A stretch of 64,000 nt of DNA from Magicicada septendecula (taxonomy: Eukaryota; Arthropoda; Insecta; Hemiptera; Cicadidae). Under the pieces are notes generated by a model that had not been told where the DNA came from, did no database searches, and saw only the letters and a list, made by a program, of their open reading frames with translations. Of the stretch, positions 23,286-35,096 are shown piece by piece; position 1 is the stretch's first letter; each line of letters opens with the position of its first letter. A program made the position numbers and the translations under genes. The DNA is taken from contig CM068373.1 in NCBI GenBank assembly GCA_034769895.1, forward strand, positions 282,873,879 to 282,937,878. The letters run 5' to 3'.

Positions 23286-23878
23286 GTAAGTACAAAATGC
23301 ATAACATTTTGTTATATTAGGCTACTGTCACATAATTTGCTTTTTGCAAAAGAAAAAAATTGTTAGTTATAAAAAACTATGGCCGATAGGCAAAAACTGT
23401 AAACATATTTGAAATCAGCGCTGAAAATACTATAAGAACCAGTTAATCACTTTCATTTAACAAACAAAAATTAAATTTTGGGGACCAAATCATCTCCTCT
23501 CTCTTCCTCTCTCTTCCTCTATCTCTCTATTTCTTCTTTCTCCCTCTTTTTTTACACCAAAAATATACAAAACATTTTTTTGTTCTAACTAACAGTTTGA
23601 AAATTAATAATAATACATTACCTATTTACTTAACGGTAACAGACGTCTGATCTGACACCTACCAAAAAATTCTATCCAATCATATTCAACGTCGGACTTG
23701 TAACGCGTAGGCCTACTGTATAGGAACCTGTAATGCAGGTCAAGTGTTATCTCCCTTGTCAGCTCTCTGTAATAAAACAACGTTCATCGTGTCCTGTGAT
23801 ACAGTAAATATGTTGCAATGATGTATTAAATATTATCTTAGACTAGAAAGTCTTTTATTGAAAATAAAAACAAAACAA
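23286..23878. other. Unassigned DNA with a pyrimidine tract
   Basis: A CT-rich tract (CTCTTCCT repeats) covers about 23,491-23,553; nothing else recognised. Confidence 0.5.
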
Positions 23879-25675
23879 ATTGACAATAACGCCCGCATTA
23901 CAAAAGCTGATAAAGGCCATACATTGGTGGTTATAGATAATGATACGTATACACAGAAGGATGGTCAACGAGTTCATTTCCGATAACAACATTAAAGTTT
24001 TAAACTCTGATCCCACTGACTCCTTTGTCAAAATTTTAAATAGCACGATTAATAAATGCGTTACCTTATTTGATGAGCGTACACGCCGTTATTTAAAACC
24101 TATTAATGCTAAAGCGCCCAGGCTCACAGGCCTACCAAAAATTCACAAAGACAATGTCCCGATTAGACCTTTGGTTAATTTCACCACAGCACCAGGTTCA
24201 AGACAGCTAAAAAGCTTGTTAAATTAATAAAGATAAATATTCATTTAAAGAACAACCACAGCATTATAAATAATACTGATTTTATAAACAAGACTAGACA
24301 TATAAAATTACTGCCGAATTATAAACTGGCGTCTTTTGATATAATAAATCTCTATACTAATATACCGGTAAAGGAAACAATTGAAATTTTAAGAAACAAT
24401 TTGTGCGATACCAAAAAACTAAGTACACGGACCATAGATGAGTTAATCCTTTTATTTGAAATTGTTCTACAACAGAATTATTTTACTTTCAACGACCAGT
24501 ATTTCATTCAAGGTGATGGTTTGGCCATGGGTTCTCCTCTGTCCGGTTTACTGGCGGATATTTATCTGAATTTTTATGAAAATTCCAATTTTCTCTCCAA
24601 CAACAGTTACGCTAATAATATAATTTTCTGTGGTCGATATGTAGATGACACATTTTTAAACTTTATTGGCACTTTACGCCAAATAAATAGTCTAAAAAAT
24701 TCCATGAATAACATAAACTGTAATATCTAATTCACTCTGGAGACCGAAACCGATAATAGGCTAAATTTCTTAGATTTAACTGTCATTAGACACATAGATA
24801 ATCTGAAATTTAAAATATATAGAAAACCGACCACTACTGATGTAACCATACACGCCGACTCGCAACATTGTTTTTCACAAAAAATAGCAGCATACAATAG
24901 CTTCATATACAGATTATTAACGATACCCCTTGACATTGAGGATTTCAACGATGAGCTCAATACAATAAAACATATAGCAGTAGCCAATGGTTACAACAGT
25001 TCAATGATTGATAACATCCTCAGAAAGCACAAATATAAAAAGTCCAAACCTGAACCAGCTAAAAATTCTAAAACCACATTCATTTCAACCACTTACACCA
25101 ATAAAGTGCCCAGAATTTTAACATCCATATTAAATAAAATCAGTATTACTACTACTTTCAAAACTAATAATAGTCTATGGAAATTAGTTCGCCCAAATAT
25201 TCAAACCCACTTGGAGATAATAACGGGCATATATAAACTAATATGTAACGACTGTGATAGTTTCTATATTGGCCAGACAGTGAGACCTTTCATCAAAAGA
25301 TTTCAAGAACACACACCACGCAAACATTTAAATAACATATATTCACTTGAAAACATTAAGTCAAATTACGCACGCCATTTGATTTCAAACAACCATACTT
25401 ACACGGATTTAAGGTCTAATCTTATACCTTTACATTACTGTAACAAGGGTCACTACATGGACGCATTGGAGGAGCTTGAAATACACAAAAGTAATAACAG
25501 CACGAACAACCATGATGGCATACTGAATGATAGATTGAATTTTAAATCCAATCCACTGTACGACACCGCGTTGCATTTGCTTGAAATAAACAACCTGGCA
25601 ATAACTCGAACTCCAAATATTCAGTATCCAACCGAACGTTACACGGTGCGCACCGAGTCGGACACGTGTGTTTAA
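23879..25675 (+). pseudogene. Penelope-like element: reverse transcriptase plus GIY-YIG endonuclease
   Basis: This is the best-preserved Penelope copy. Order: ITKADKGHTLVVIDNDTY (23,897-23,950), LTGLPKIHKDN (24,124), RT motif A SFDIINLYTNIP (24,332), MGSPLSGLLADIYLNFYE (24,527), RT motif C RYVDDTF (24,634-24,654), FLDLTV (24,768), a basic linker, and the nuclease signature GIYKLICNDCDSFYIGQT (25,226-25,279) with its following Arg. The C terminus lies at 25,675. Such proteins copy RNA onto nicked DNA, and the GIY-YIG domain makes the nick. Breaks are few: a frameshift near 23,955, another near 24,215-24,230, and one in-frame TAA at 24,728-24,730. The start is missing (5' truncated). A hammerhead-like hairpin follows at 25,730. 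Confidence 0.9.
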
Positions 25676-25729
25676 ATAATGCACTTTTATGAATATTAAT
25701 ATTTGACGATCTCTTCTTGAGTGATACGT

Positions 25730-25755
25730 CTGATGATGGGACATAGTTCCCTAAA
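25730..25755 (+). ncRNA. Degenerate hammerhead-like core at Penelope 3' end
   Basis: CTGATGA, hairpin GGGA-loop-TCCC, then TAAAC. The catalytic G of GAAA is T at 25,752, so the motif is probably inactive. A GTGTGT near 25,666 could pair with CGCGT after the core as stem III. Confidence 0.45.
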
Positions 25756-25904
25756 CGCGTAACAACAAAAACAAAGCAACGAAGTCACAGGACGGATTTG
25801 AAATAAGGTAATTTATTATCAATATCGTGACTTGGACCATAATCAATAATGTTTAAATTACGGCAACACAAATAAGTAAGGAAAAAAAATTCAAAATTCA
25901 ATTA

Positions 25905-27360
25905 TTACAGGACGAATCGATAAGGAACTTATACACGCAACATCTAGATCAGAAGTTAATAGAATTTAGGTATGATGAAGAAATAAACATCACATATGAG
26001 GACATAAAAGAAGCTATGCTGCAAGCAGCACTAGAAGCCGTAGGAGAGACTGAAGAGTGAAAAAATATATACAAATGGGACATGAAGGAAGAGACGATGG
26101 AAGAGATAAAAGCAAAGAAAAAATTATATAACAAATGGATGTCCACGAAAAAAAGATTACAGAAACCACAGAGAGAAGAACAAGGAAGTGAAGGAAATGG
26201 TCAGCAAAGCGAAAAATGTAGCATGGGAAAACAGGTATAGAAATGTAGACCAATACATAGGAGGAGCTAGGAGTTCAGAAACATGGAATGTAATTAAATC
26301 ATTACGAACGAATAGGAAGGATAAAACCTATATTCAATACATACAAGACAATGAGTGGGAGATACATTATAAAAACCTACTTACGGAGAGTAGACAAGAA
26401 TTACTGAATAACGATGAAGGTAGGTAACAAAATTGTCTGTAGGTTTAAAACACCCAAAGGGTTATTGCAAGGCTGCCCAACATCGCCCACGCTGTTTAAG
26501 ATATTTTTAGAATATGCATTAACCATGTAGAAACAAAAATGCCATGGAATGGGAATACCGATACGAAACGAATACCTGTACACATTATGCTTCCCCGATG
26601 ACCAGGTAGTTATAGCCCAGGATGAAGAAGATCTAAGCTACATGGTCAGAAAGCTGAATGAAGAATACACAAAGATGGGATTGGAAATAAACATACGAGA
26701 GACTGAATACTTGGCAATTGGAGATGAAGAAACAACAGATTTAGAAGTAGACGAAAATGTTAAAATTAGGAACAGACAAATTCAAGTACCTAGGATTCAC
26801 ACTGAGTAAACAAGGCACAACGGAAGAGGTAGGAGGAATAAAGTAGATTAGGGCAGACTAGAACAGGGATTAGACAATTACACAGTGTTATATGGGACAA
26901 AAAGATTAGAAAAAGCACAAAAAAATTATATATCAGACCATAGTCCAAAGCATTATGATGTATGCAGCGGAAGTATGGATTATATACAAAAAGAATGAAA
27001 GAAAGATTCTTGCAACGGAGATGGAATATTGGAGGAGGTGCTGTGGAATAACGAGAGCAGACCGATTAACAAACTAGGAGATCAGAAGAAGAATGGAAAC
27101 GGAAAGAACTGTAATAGACTACATCGAAGAAAAAAGATTGGTGTGGTACGGTCATGTCCGGAGAGCCTAAAATAGGTGGATTAGCAAAGTGACGGAATGG
27201 AGTCCACTAGGAAGGAGAAAAAGGGGAAGCCGAGAAGATCTTGGAGGGACGAAGTGGATGAATCTATGCAACGTATAGGACTTGAGGAAGGACAATGGGA
27301 ACATCGGGAGAATTGGAAAGCCAGGTTTGAAGGAGGGAGACGGCACTAGCTGTAGCAACC
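25905..27360 (+). pseudogene. Decayed LINE (non-LTR retrotransposon), RT core deleted
   Basis: The coding sense is plus. Linker pieces come first (QDESIRNLYTQHLDQKLIEF from 25,910; VSKAKNVAWENRYRN at 26,199). RT follows, resuming at KGLLQGCPTSPTLFKIFLE (26,456) and FPDDQVVIA (26,593; the FADD box with A changed to P). After RT come MGLEINIRETEYL (26,677) and the terminal VWYGHVRRA (27,140), then GRRKRG. RT motifs before the QGCPTSP box are deleted at about 26,428. Frameshifts and stops are numerous. The 3' end abuts an (AT)n run. The text is typical of insect LINEs of the jockey/RTE type, clade unresolved. Confidence 0.8.
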
Positions 27361-27362
<2 letters not shown>

Positions 27363-27398
<36 letters not shown>

Positions 27399-27400
27399 TT
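27363..27400. repeat. (AT)n run at LINE 3' end
   Basis: Alternating AT with one CAT break; probably the microsatellite tail or target of the LINE. Confidence 0.85.
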
Positions 27401-29790
27401 GTATTGAAACGAGTACGTGTGTCTCGTTCGTATCACGCAATGTAAACCTATTTGTTACTAGGAACGGGTATGCTTCTCTGTCTCTCCTCTCTTCGGTCAT
27501 GTTAATTAAATTTAATTTCTGAGATATTAGGAGTTGGGGAATATAGTAATATCATTAACTAATATTATCTTATCTCTCTAAGAAAAATACCAGTGTTACT
27601 GTGCTTGAAACTTAAATAATTAATGTTTCATTCTATAATTTCGCTCAACCCTAGTATACCTCGAAGAGAATTATGTAAATTTTGTATTTTAACGCTCTTC
27701 TCTTTGGTGTCGGAGAATTCCGCAATAAGCGCTGCAGTTCCGGGGTGACGAAACTTATAGGTTAATTCACTGTTTACGGTAGTCAAATATTATGTACTTA
27801 GTCAGTTACTTTTTATTCCCAACTCATTAAATAATACCCCAAATGATAAGATTTTGCAACTATACAAGATTTCTTTATTTATTCACTCCTCCAACATTAA
27901 ATAAGATATTTTCCAATTGGCATACACAAAGGCTATAGATTGCGTGAATCGATTATTGTTCGGTCCAATACTACTTTATTTTATATTTTGTCATATGATT
28001 TGTTTTTGTTTATAATTAATTTAATTCAGGGTGTGAAGGTTCTTGTAACTGTGGGGAAGATTAAAAATACATAGATAAGAATGCAAGATTTACAAATTTG
28101 AAGTGTTGTGTTGTTAATATGATTTATACAATTATAATTTACCAGACTAGAACGAAGCAACTCGTGTAGGCCGTTGATGGATAACCTCGCCGCTCAGAAT
28201 GGATATATCGTTCCAGATTCCTTTCTTCGGTTTAATAAAGTGGAATTCTTGTCCTGTTCACCTCGGAAATACGGCTCCCTGGATTTATTTACGGCCAGAC
28301 TGGTGGTCCTCCTGCAATTTCTGGATCCAAATACGTTCTTCTCCCGTTTGAAGTAATTAGTGATGTTCCGTGTATTTAAAAGGTTATGAGTTCCAGTGTA
28401 GTGTATATTATTTGTTGTGACACAGTTAACTCTTTGTATTGGTTATAATATATCGTTAATTCTTTTCTGGTATAGGGCAATTCAAGTCCTTCCTTGTAGA
28501 ACCCAGTTATTAATTTGTACTGTGATACTGTATTATGATCTCATTTGGTTAAACTTTGCTGTCATAAGTCAATAAGATTATCATTCGAATTTTGGTGTAT
28601 CATAATAGTATCAATTAGTTCAGAGTATTCTAATTACATTAAACATTTCTTTGGGTTTTTTAATCTCATCACGTTCAGATCATAAAAAGCAATAATTGAA
28701 AATCAACAACTTCTTCATTCCTGTTGTCCTTAGCAACACATTATTTTTCTTCCTTCTCAATGTTTTGTATATAGTGTTTATTTCATATATTTTTCATCCA
28801 TTCCTTATTAATTTTCTATCATATCGGAATATAACTTTACCTATAGTTTGTTTACTATTTTCTACATATATTCTGCTGGTTTTTTGATCTTAGTCTGTTT
28901 CTTTTATATTTATTACTTTTTCGATATTAAACGTTATCAATCGATATCATGGCATTGTGGCATTATCATAATTTGTTTAAATTGAGGTGGTTTATTATAT
29001 ATCATTACTTATCAAATGTTTTTTCCTAGCTCTTTGAACCGTATTCATTAATTATTATTAACTTCCGTACCTAACCTTTATGTTATTAGTGGTTATATAG
29101 TGTTATTGGCTGTTAGGCCTTTTATTGTATATGGACCTACCTTTGTTTATAACTGGTGAACAACTATAGCCCTTTTACATAAGTTCATACATATAATCAA
29201 ATCTTAACTATTAACATTTACATAAACAATTATGCTTTCCGTAACTAATAACAATTTTATCTTGATCTATAGATCACATATAAGAAAATTGTGATCCATT
29301 AACATTAACTCTGTTTCCCACATCCTCCTATAACAGTAATTGAATAATACATTTTGTTTCATTACTTTCCATTAACTCAACAAGTAATTTGTATAACATA
29401 ACATAAACTTTAACATAATATTCATTGTCACAAACTAATATCATTTAATTCATAATCCTTACTTACTATTGCTATAAGGTAAATTATTGTCTCGTTTTTG
29501 TTTAATTTCATTGTCATTTACTTTGACATTTTCTATACTAGTTTCTTTCTTATAATTCTCATCAGTATAAGATTTATTTACTTTTCACTGAACATGGATC
29601 TCTAACTAATGTCTAATTTACAGGTTTGTTTATTATTGTTATTTCTACCTTGTATCCTTATTCATTTGTATATATAATTATAAATGTATTTATTATACCT
29701 TTGTTTTATCATGGGAGTTAAATATTGATTTACTTATTATTTTGTTAATATACTATTTATGTAACATGGATGACTGCATTTCTGTTGCGT
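27401..29790. other. Long AT-rich stretch without recognised genes
   Basis: A more GC-balanced island lies at about 28,140-28,360, with an open 60-codon frame of no known family. Otherwise there is nothing on either strand. Confidence 0.5.

Positions 29791-29837
<47 letters not shown>
29791..29837. repeat. (AT)n run
   Basis: About 20 AT units; left edge of the LTR-like block. Confidence 0.9.
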
Positions 29838-29840
<3 letters not shown>

Positions 29841-31507
29841 CGTAACATGTTGCAAATTTAATGTAATTTAAATTTGTGGAGCCCCACGATCTTGGAGCGC
29901 CATTATTATACAACGGTACAATTATATATGCAGGTTGTAAGTAATTATAACAATACCAGGTGTAACTATAATAAGAGTATTAGATTTATGAGTATTTAAA
30001 AATTCATATTTATTGTTTTCTCAAACCTTATAAATAATAAAACATCGTTAATAATCTTCGGTCAAGATATCACTCCTTATTAAGTGTTTATCTCTTAAAC
30101 TATACGGTGATACACACATTTAAAACACTCGTACATCTAGATATGTTAATAATCTTAATCTAGACATTTATACAATTTGATTTACTAAAACAATAAAACT
30201 AAAATGTAATTTGAATTGAATTCTTTTAATTCAGCTCTGACCTCAACTTGCTCAGTCTATACCAATGTTTAAAAATTAAATATTAAAATTATATTAATTA
30301 TTTTTAGACTGGCATTTATTTTATATTTAAATTTAACTTATTCTTTTCTACAATGCAAATATCAAATCAATTTAATTATTTACATTGATAAACAAAAATA
30401 TATTATCTCAAATTTAAATTCTTTTCTTTTTCTTATTTCTTTATATGCGATCGCTCATTCTTACGACTAAACATTTATCTAAGATTCTAATATATTATTT
30501 CTAATTATAAACTTTTTTCTTTGTTTTAATTTATTGTCTTTTTATATAGTCTTTATGAGCTCTTTCAAAAATCATTTATAAATGCATTATGCATGTCACC
30601 TCGAGTTTTGATGATCTTACGACTTATTGACGGGGTCCAGCGTTGTCCAGAGTTGGGTTTCCGTTCCCTCGTCGCTCTTGTAGCTTCTCCGTAGATACTC
30701 TTTGTAGACTTAAACAGTACCGATACTTTACGTTTTCCGAAATATTGTCAACATAACTATTGAACGTCTTATTCGTTAATCAATGAGACTTGTAATAAAA
30801 TAAAAACTGTTCTGCCGACGGACAGCATGACCGACTGCAACTGTGTCTTGAAATGAAGAGAAGGGATTCAGTCGAACCCTTAATATATACCCTCTCGAGA
30901 TTCCGCACCTGTTGGCTCCGAAATCATCTTGTCGAGACCTGCAAATCACATGCTAGCCCCCACTCACGAACCTTTTCATATATTTGCAATTTTTAGCAAA
31001 TAACAAAGTTTTGTACGGAATCAAGATAGCACAAATCATAGCTAATTTGATTAAGCACTCACTGTATTAATTTGAGCGTCTTAGGGTAATTTGCGTATTT
31101 TTGGCAAATTTATTTCGCACTGTCTCCGCGTAATGTGTCCTATTAACGTCATTTTCTCACTGGGGATAACTATAAATTTTACACACACTTTGGTGCCTTT
31201 GGTTTATTTATATACTAACTAATTTTCACACAGTGAATTAAAATAATTATTTTATTAATTACTTGGGGAGGGTAGCTGATATTCCTGTCTGTACATGATT
31301 CACTAACACACACAAGATACACGCGTAACACACATACAATTGAGCAGGTGTTCCTTGCCTGTCGAAACAGGTTAATTTCTCCCCTAATATAACAATGAAA
31401 TATTTTTACAATCTCAGACCTGTTCATTTACTCCTAACATATAATAATTCTACAAATTTTATATTTATTTAAATCAATGCCCAATACAGCATATGGCTGT
31501 ATCGTTG

Positions 31508-31509
<2 letters not shown>
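29838..31509 (-). mobile_element. Possible minus-strand LTR remnant between two (AT)n runs
   Basis: On the minus strand TGGCGCTCCAAGATCGTGGG (29,902-29,883) resembles the primer-binding/leader blocks at 49,001 and 49,083. Upstream of it on that strand, GGGTATATATTAAGGG near 30,885 looks like a core promoter. The block begins after an (AT)n at its right edge with TGCAACGATACAG, the way other LTRs here follow (AT)n. A CA end just before the primer site is not visible and no coding is left, so the call is tentative. Confidence 0.35.

Positions 31510-31541
<32 letters not shown>
31510..31541. repeat. (AT)n run
   Basis: About 16 TA units, right edge of the LTR-like block. Confidence 0.9.
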
Positions 31542-31543
<2 letters not shown>

Positions 31544-31583
31544 CAATCACTTTTTGCTACAGTCCGTTTCTTGATGTATATAA

Positions 31584-32091
31584 TACATTTAATATTTATA
31601 CATAAATTTACCTCAAGATGTTATTTTTCTATTTGGAACATGTTTCGGATACTATCTTGTACCCATCCTCAGCCTTCCGGTTTTTTTGTCTGGTGAAGTA
31701 CATATGTGTTGTTGGATGACTATTATTATTGTGGCTTCCTGTTGGCTTCCGGTATTTCAAGTTGGTTTTATTGTGTGTGATTGTGGTGTATGTGTTAGTT
31801 TTTTGGTGTATTTTCAATGTTGAGTGCTTTGAATATTGTGTCATGTTTTGTATTGTTTTGTATTTGTTCAGGTATTAGTTTGTTTTCTGTTTTATGTTTG
31901 TATATTTGTAAATTTTCCCATATGTTCATTATGGTGCCTTTGTGTGGTATATGTTATATTAGTGTTACATTGGTTATGTCTGGGAATTCGTGTCCTGTGT
32001 TTATTGCATGTGTGGCTAAATTGGATTTATATATTTCTGGTTTTTTGTATGCATTTAGGTGTTCAAAATAACGTTTTTTCAGCTGTTTTTT
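31584..32091 (-). pseudogene. Penelope 3' end, left arm of inverted pair
   Basis: This is a minus-strand copy of the same GIY-YIG C-terminal sequence as the right arm (32,131-32,627), differing by scattered substitutions and a few indels. Its coding piece starts inside the nuclease domain just after YIGQT. It carries its own hammerhead-like motif at 31,637-31,706 on the minus strand. The two copies face away from a 39 bp spacer, so the arms could fold into a long hairpin. Confidence 0.8.
31637..31706 (-). ncRNA. Hammerhead ribozyme candidate, left arm
   Basis: On the minus strand: stem III strand CATATGT, then A at the cleavage position; later CTGAGGA, stem II GGGTAC-loop-GTATCC, then GAAAC and ATGTTCC. 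Compared with the right arm, stem II has GTATCC for GTACCC. The change keeps pairing (a G-U pair replaces G-C). Confidence 0.6.
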
Positions 32092-32454
32092 GAATGCCAA
32101 GGTTGCAATAAATGTTATATAGGACAAACAAAAAAACAACTGAAAAAACGTTATTTTGAACACCTAAATGCATACAAAAAACCAGAAATATATAAATCCA
32201 ATTTAGCCACACATGCAATAAACACAGGACATGAATTCCCAGACATAACCAATGTAACACTAATAAAACATATACCACACAAAGGCACCATAAAGAACAT
32301 ATGGGAAAATTTACAAATATACAAACATAAAACAGAAAACCTGAACAAATACAAATCAATACAAAACATGACACAATATTCAAAGCACTCAACATTGAAA
32401 ATACACAAAAAACTAACACATACACCACAATCACACACAATAAAACCAACTTGA
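32092..32454 (+). pseudogene. 5'-truncated Penelope GIY-YIG domain, right arm
   Basis: The open plus-strand frame gives CQGCNKCYIGQTKKQLKKRY from 32,093, with the CxxC, YIG and following Arg of GIY-YIG nucleases. Then come FEHLNAYK, NLATHAINTGHEF and a C-terminal tail to the TGA at 32,452-32,454. The GIY half of the signature is lost by truncation. The first codons of the frame, before 32,092, come from the opposite arm by chance. No RT is attached. Confidence 0.8.
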
Positions 32455-32627
32455 AATACCAGAAGCCAGCAGGAAGCCACAATAATAATAGTCATCCAAC
32501 AACACATATGTACTTCACCAGACAAAAAAACCGGAAGGCTGAGGATGGGTACAAGACAGTACCCGAAACATGTTCCAAATAGAAAAATAACATCTTGAGG
32601 TAAATTTATGTATAAATATTAAATGTA
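32131..32627 (+). repeat. Right arm of 1 kb inverted repeat
   Basis: It pairs with 31,584-32,091 over about 500 bp. The outer ends read TACATTTAATATTTATAC and its inverse; the inner ends read CTGTTTTTT and AAAAAACAACTG. The spacer is 32,092-32,130. Confidence 0.85.
32505..32574 (+). ncRNA. Hammerhead ribozyme candidate, right arm
   Basis: This is the best-formed motif in the window. CATATGT (32,505-32,511) is followed by A at 32,512 as the cleavage nucleotide. Stem I is plausible between CTTC (32,513) and GAAG (32,534). The core CTGAGGA (32,539-32,545) is followed by stem II GGGTAC/GTACCC, six pairs with a six-base loop. GAAA sits at 32,565-32,568, and CATGT after it pairs back to ATATG with one G-U. 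Hammerheads at Penelope termini are known from other animals. Confidence 0.65.
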
Positions 32628-32639
32628 ATATATATATAT

Positions 32640-34986
32640 TGTAATGCAAAACAATTGTAGCCCTATCCCAAAACCAAAAACTGCTCAATTCAATAGGTAC
32701 AATAATAGGTAAAGTCACTTATGCTATCCTATTAAAACCAGATGAAGACGAACAACCCTTACTTACAGAAAAGACTGTACAATATAAAAGATAAGAAAAA
32801 AATACAATGCAAATAAAATTAAAAAAAATAATTAAAATGTATTATAGAAAGTATATAATATAGGAACAAACCTTTATGTAAATGAATGAATGTGAAGGAG
32901 TGGGGAATAAAGCTAACAATCCCTATTATTATTTAAATATGTTATAAATACAATAAGTGTCAGTGGAGTGGTGACAAAATAAGTGCGGGTTAATTACTTT
33001 AAAAAAAAAAAGGAAAACCCATAAATAACACCAATAGTGAATGGTGGTGAAGGGTTTCATCTCAGATTGAGATGTTAGTGAAGGCTTTGGTGTAAGTAGT
33101 TGTATTTGTGTTCTACACCAAAGCCTATAGTTATTAACATTTATAAACTACATTATAAGTTCGTGTGAGCCTACTGGCAAAATAAGAAAATGTGTATTAG
33201 AAACCAGGACCTATGAACAATAATCTATTCATTAGCCAGGAATGCTTGATAATTATTTGTCAATTTATAAATGTAGAATTTGGCCATGAAGGCAATACCT
33301 CGAAGGTAACATGTTAAAAGATTTTGTTCTGATTATATTATTTGTTAATTTATGATTGTAAACTTGTCCATGTAAACACTACTTTAAGTAATAAGTCAAA
33401 AGATTTCAATTTTAACTATTGTGAAAACATGTTAAGGGTCAAGACTCATGTAATAAGATGTAACTCGGGAAAAAGGGTTCAAAACCAAAAACCTAGGTAA
33501 TAATAAATGTTATTTAGAATATATTAATGAAATGCTATTGATGGCCTAGGCCACAAGTTCCATACTAAGGAAATAATGTCAGAAATGAGTAGATTAGTAA
33601 ACCAATGTGATAAAACAGGAAAGGGACAAAATTTATATGATGAAGCTAATTGTTTTAACAGTAATATTACATATTAGATTAATTTAAGGAATTGTAAAGT
33701 GATATAACAAATGTATAAAAAGTATAGGCCCAACATTAGAATTTTTGTAAAGCGAAAACCATCCTTTATAATTAACCAATGTAAGTAAGTTAATGAGGTA
33801 GCAAAATGTTCATAATGACATAAAGAAAAGCATGATGTAATTTAAATTTAAGAAAACTTAAAGCTGAGCAAGGAGTATTTTTCTTATAGGCAGATGAACA
33901 TTTAAATCTTGTAAACTGACCACGCGACCTTATGAACTCTCTGTTTTGACCAATCACAGGCCAGTATTGTGAGGGCACGAAACCGTTGATGGAAAGGCAG
34001 GAATATAGAATTGTAGTATTGTATTGTTAACTATTGCAGTGAACAGATGAGCTCCTATGAAGACGTTTTAATTAAATAATAGTAATGTTTTTTGGACCGT
34101 TGACGATGAAAAATTATAACTAATAGAAGCTACAAATACTGTGGAAGATTTGAAAACGAAAATACTTAAATTAAAACAACAAATAAATGCAGAACCTTTG
34201 AAAATCCTGATTGCCTACCCTGAACACACTTTCCTAACGCCTGTGAATGACGCCAACTTGTCAACTATTAACCACACTACAGGTACGATTATACAACACT
34301 ACCGTAGACACTATCTACACTTACAGAATGACACCAGGTATCATTTATTGAAGAAAAATCTTAAAAACTAAAACAGTGAACACTGAAACATTTATTTTAA
34401 AATAACTTGTGGCAGCACGTGGCCAAACGTTTTCGGCGGCCATCTTGCCGATAGTCTGGTTGCAACTAATAATAACGAAATATAGTATTAAGATCTTAAA
34501 ATTTTACTTACCTTTGTAATGTATTGTATTTTTGTATGTATTTGCTGAATTCAATGACAGTCTAAAAGAACCCTTAGACCCTGAGAATTATAATATTATT
34601 ATAAATAACTTGTTATTTGGAACTTGTTAGTGTAAAAGTCGAATTAAGCGCTAGAGTCGACCCGACCAATATTTGTTCCGACAAGTCGACTGTTCATTTC
34701 TCTGAATAACTTTAATGGAAATAAACATTGTTATTTGGAATCAAAGGAGTTGTCATTGTAGATAATTTGAAAGTTTACAGGACAATTACAGATAATTCAA
34801 CAGGAGAGTGAGCAGCGAACGGACCGAAGCATTTAGAAAAAGAACAAAATCGACCAAAGCTCGAGGACAAAAACGACTGCGGCAGCCGATCCGTATTTGA
34901 CATAAGTGGAGGCAATTTACACTAAATAAAACTCTTCAAAACTCAAAACACATAAAATAAAACTTACAATAGACTGTTATATTACA
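32640..34986 (+). repeat. 5' LTR
   Basis: 2,347 bp, TGTAATGC to TATTACA. It matches the 3' LTR over its length but lacks a 40 bp segment near 33,250 that the 3' LTR (42,311-42,350) and the old copy at 1,891 keep. It has a polyadenylation-type AATAAA near 34,720. A short open frame on the minus strand of both LTRs (62 codons) is not supported as a gene. Confidence 0.92.
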
Positions 34987-34988
34987 GA

Positions 34989-35006
34989 TGGCGTCCAACC
35001 AATGAG
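34989..35006 (+). promoter_or_regulatory. Primer-binding site
   Basis: TGGCGTCCAACCAATGAGG begins two bases after the LTR. The first eleven bases differ at one position from the Lys-tRNA type TGGCGCCCAAC; the rest matches less well. Confidence 0.7.
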
Positions 35007-35096
35007 GCTGAAGTTAGGGAACACTACCGATCCTAACGTAATTATTAACGATACAGGAAACCCGATTTCAGCTGGCGACTGTCAGAAAAAACAGAA

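Noticed and set aside
28174..28356. 60-codon ORF in a GC-balanced island
   Set aside because: No family resemblance and no repeat partner in the window; could be anything.
31817..32525. Cys/Val-rich ORFs on both strands between 31.8 and 32.5 kb
   Set aside because: Reverse-strand shadows of the two Penelope arms.
33790..33978. 62-codon minus-strand ORF present in both gypsy LTRs (also 42,891-43,079)
   Set aside because: Conserved only because the LTRs are copies; no sign of a product.
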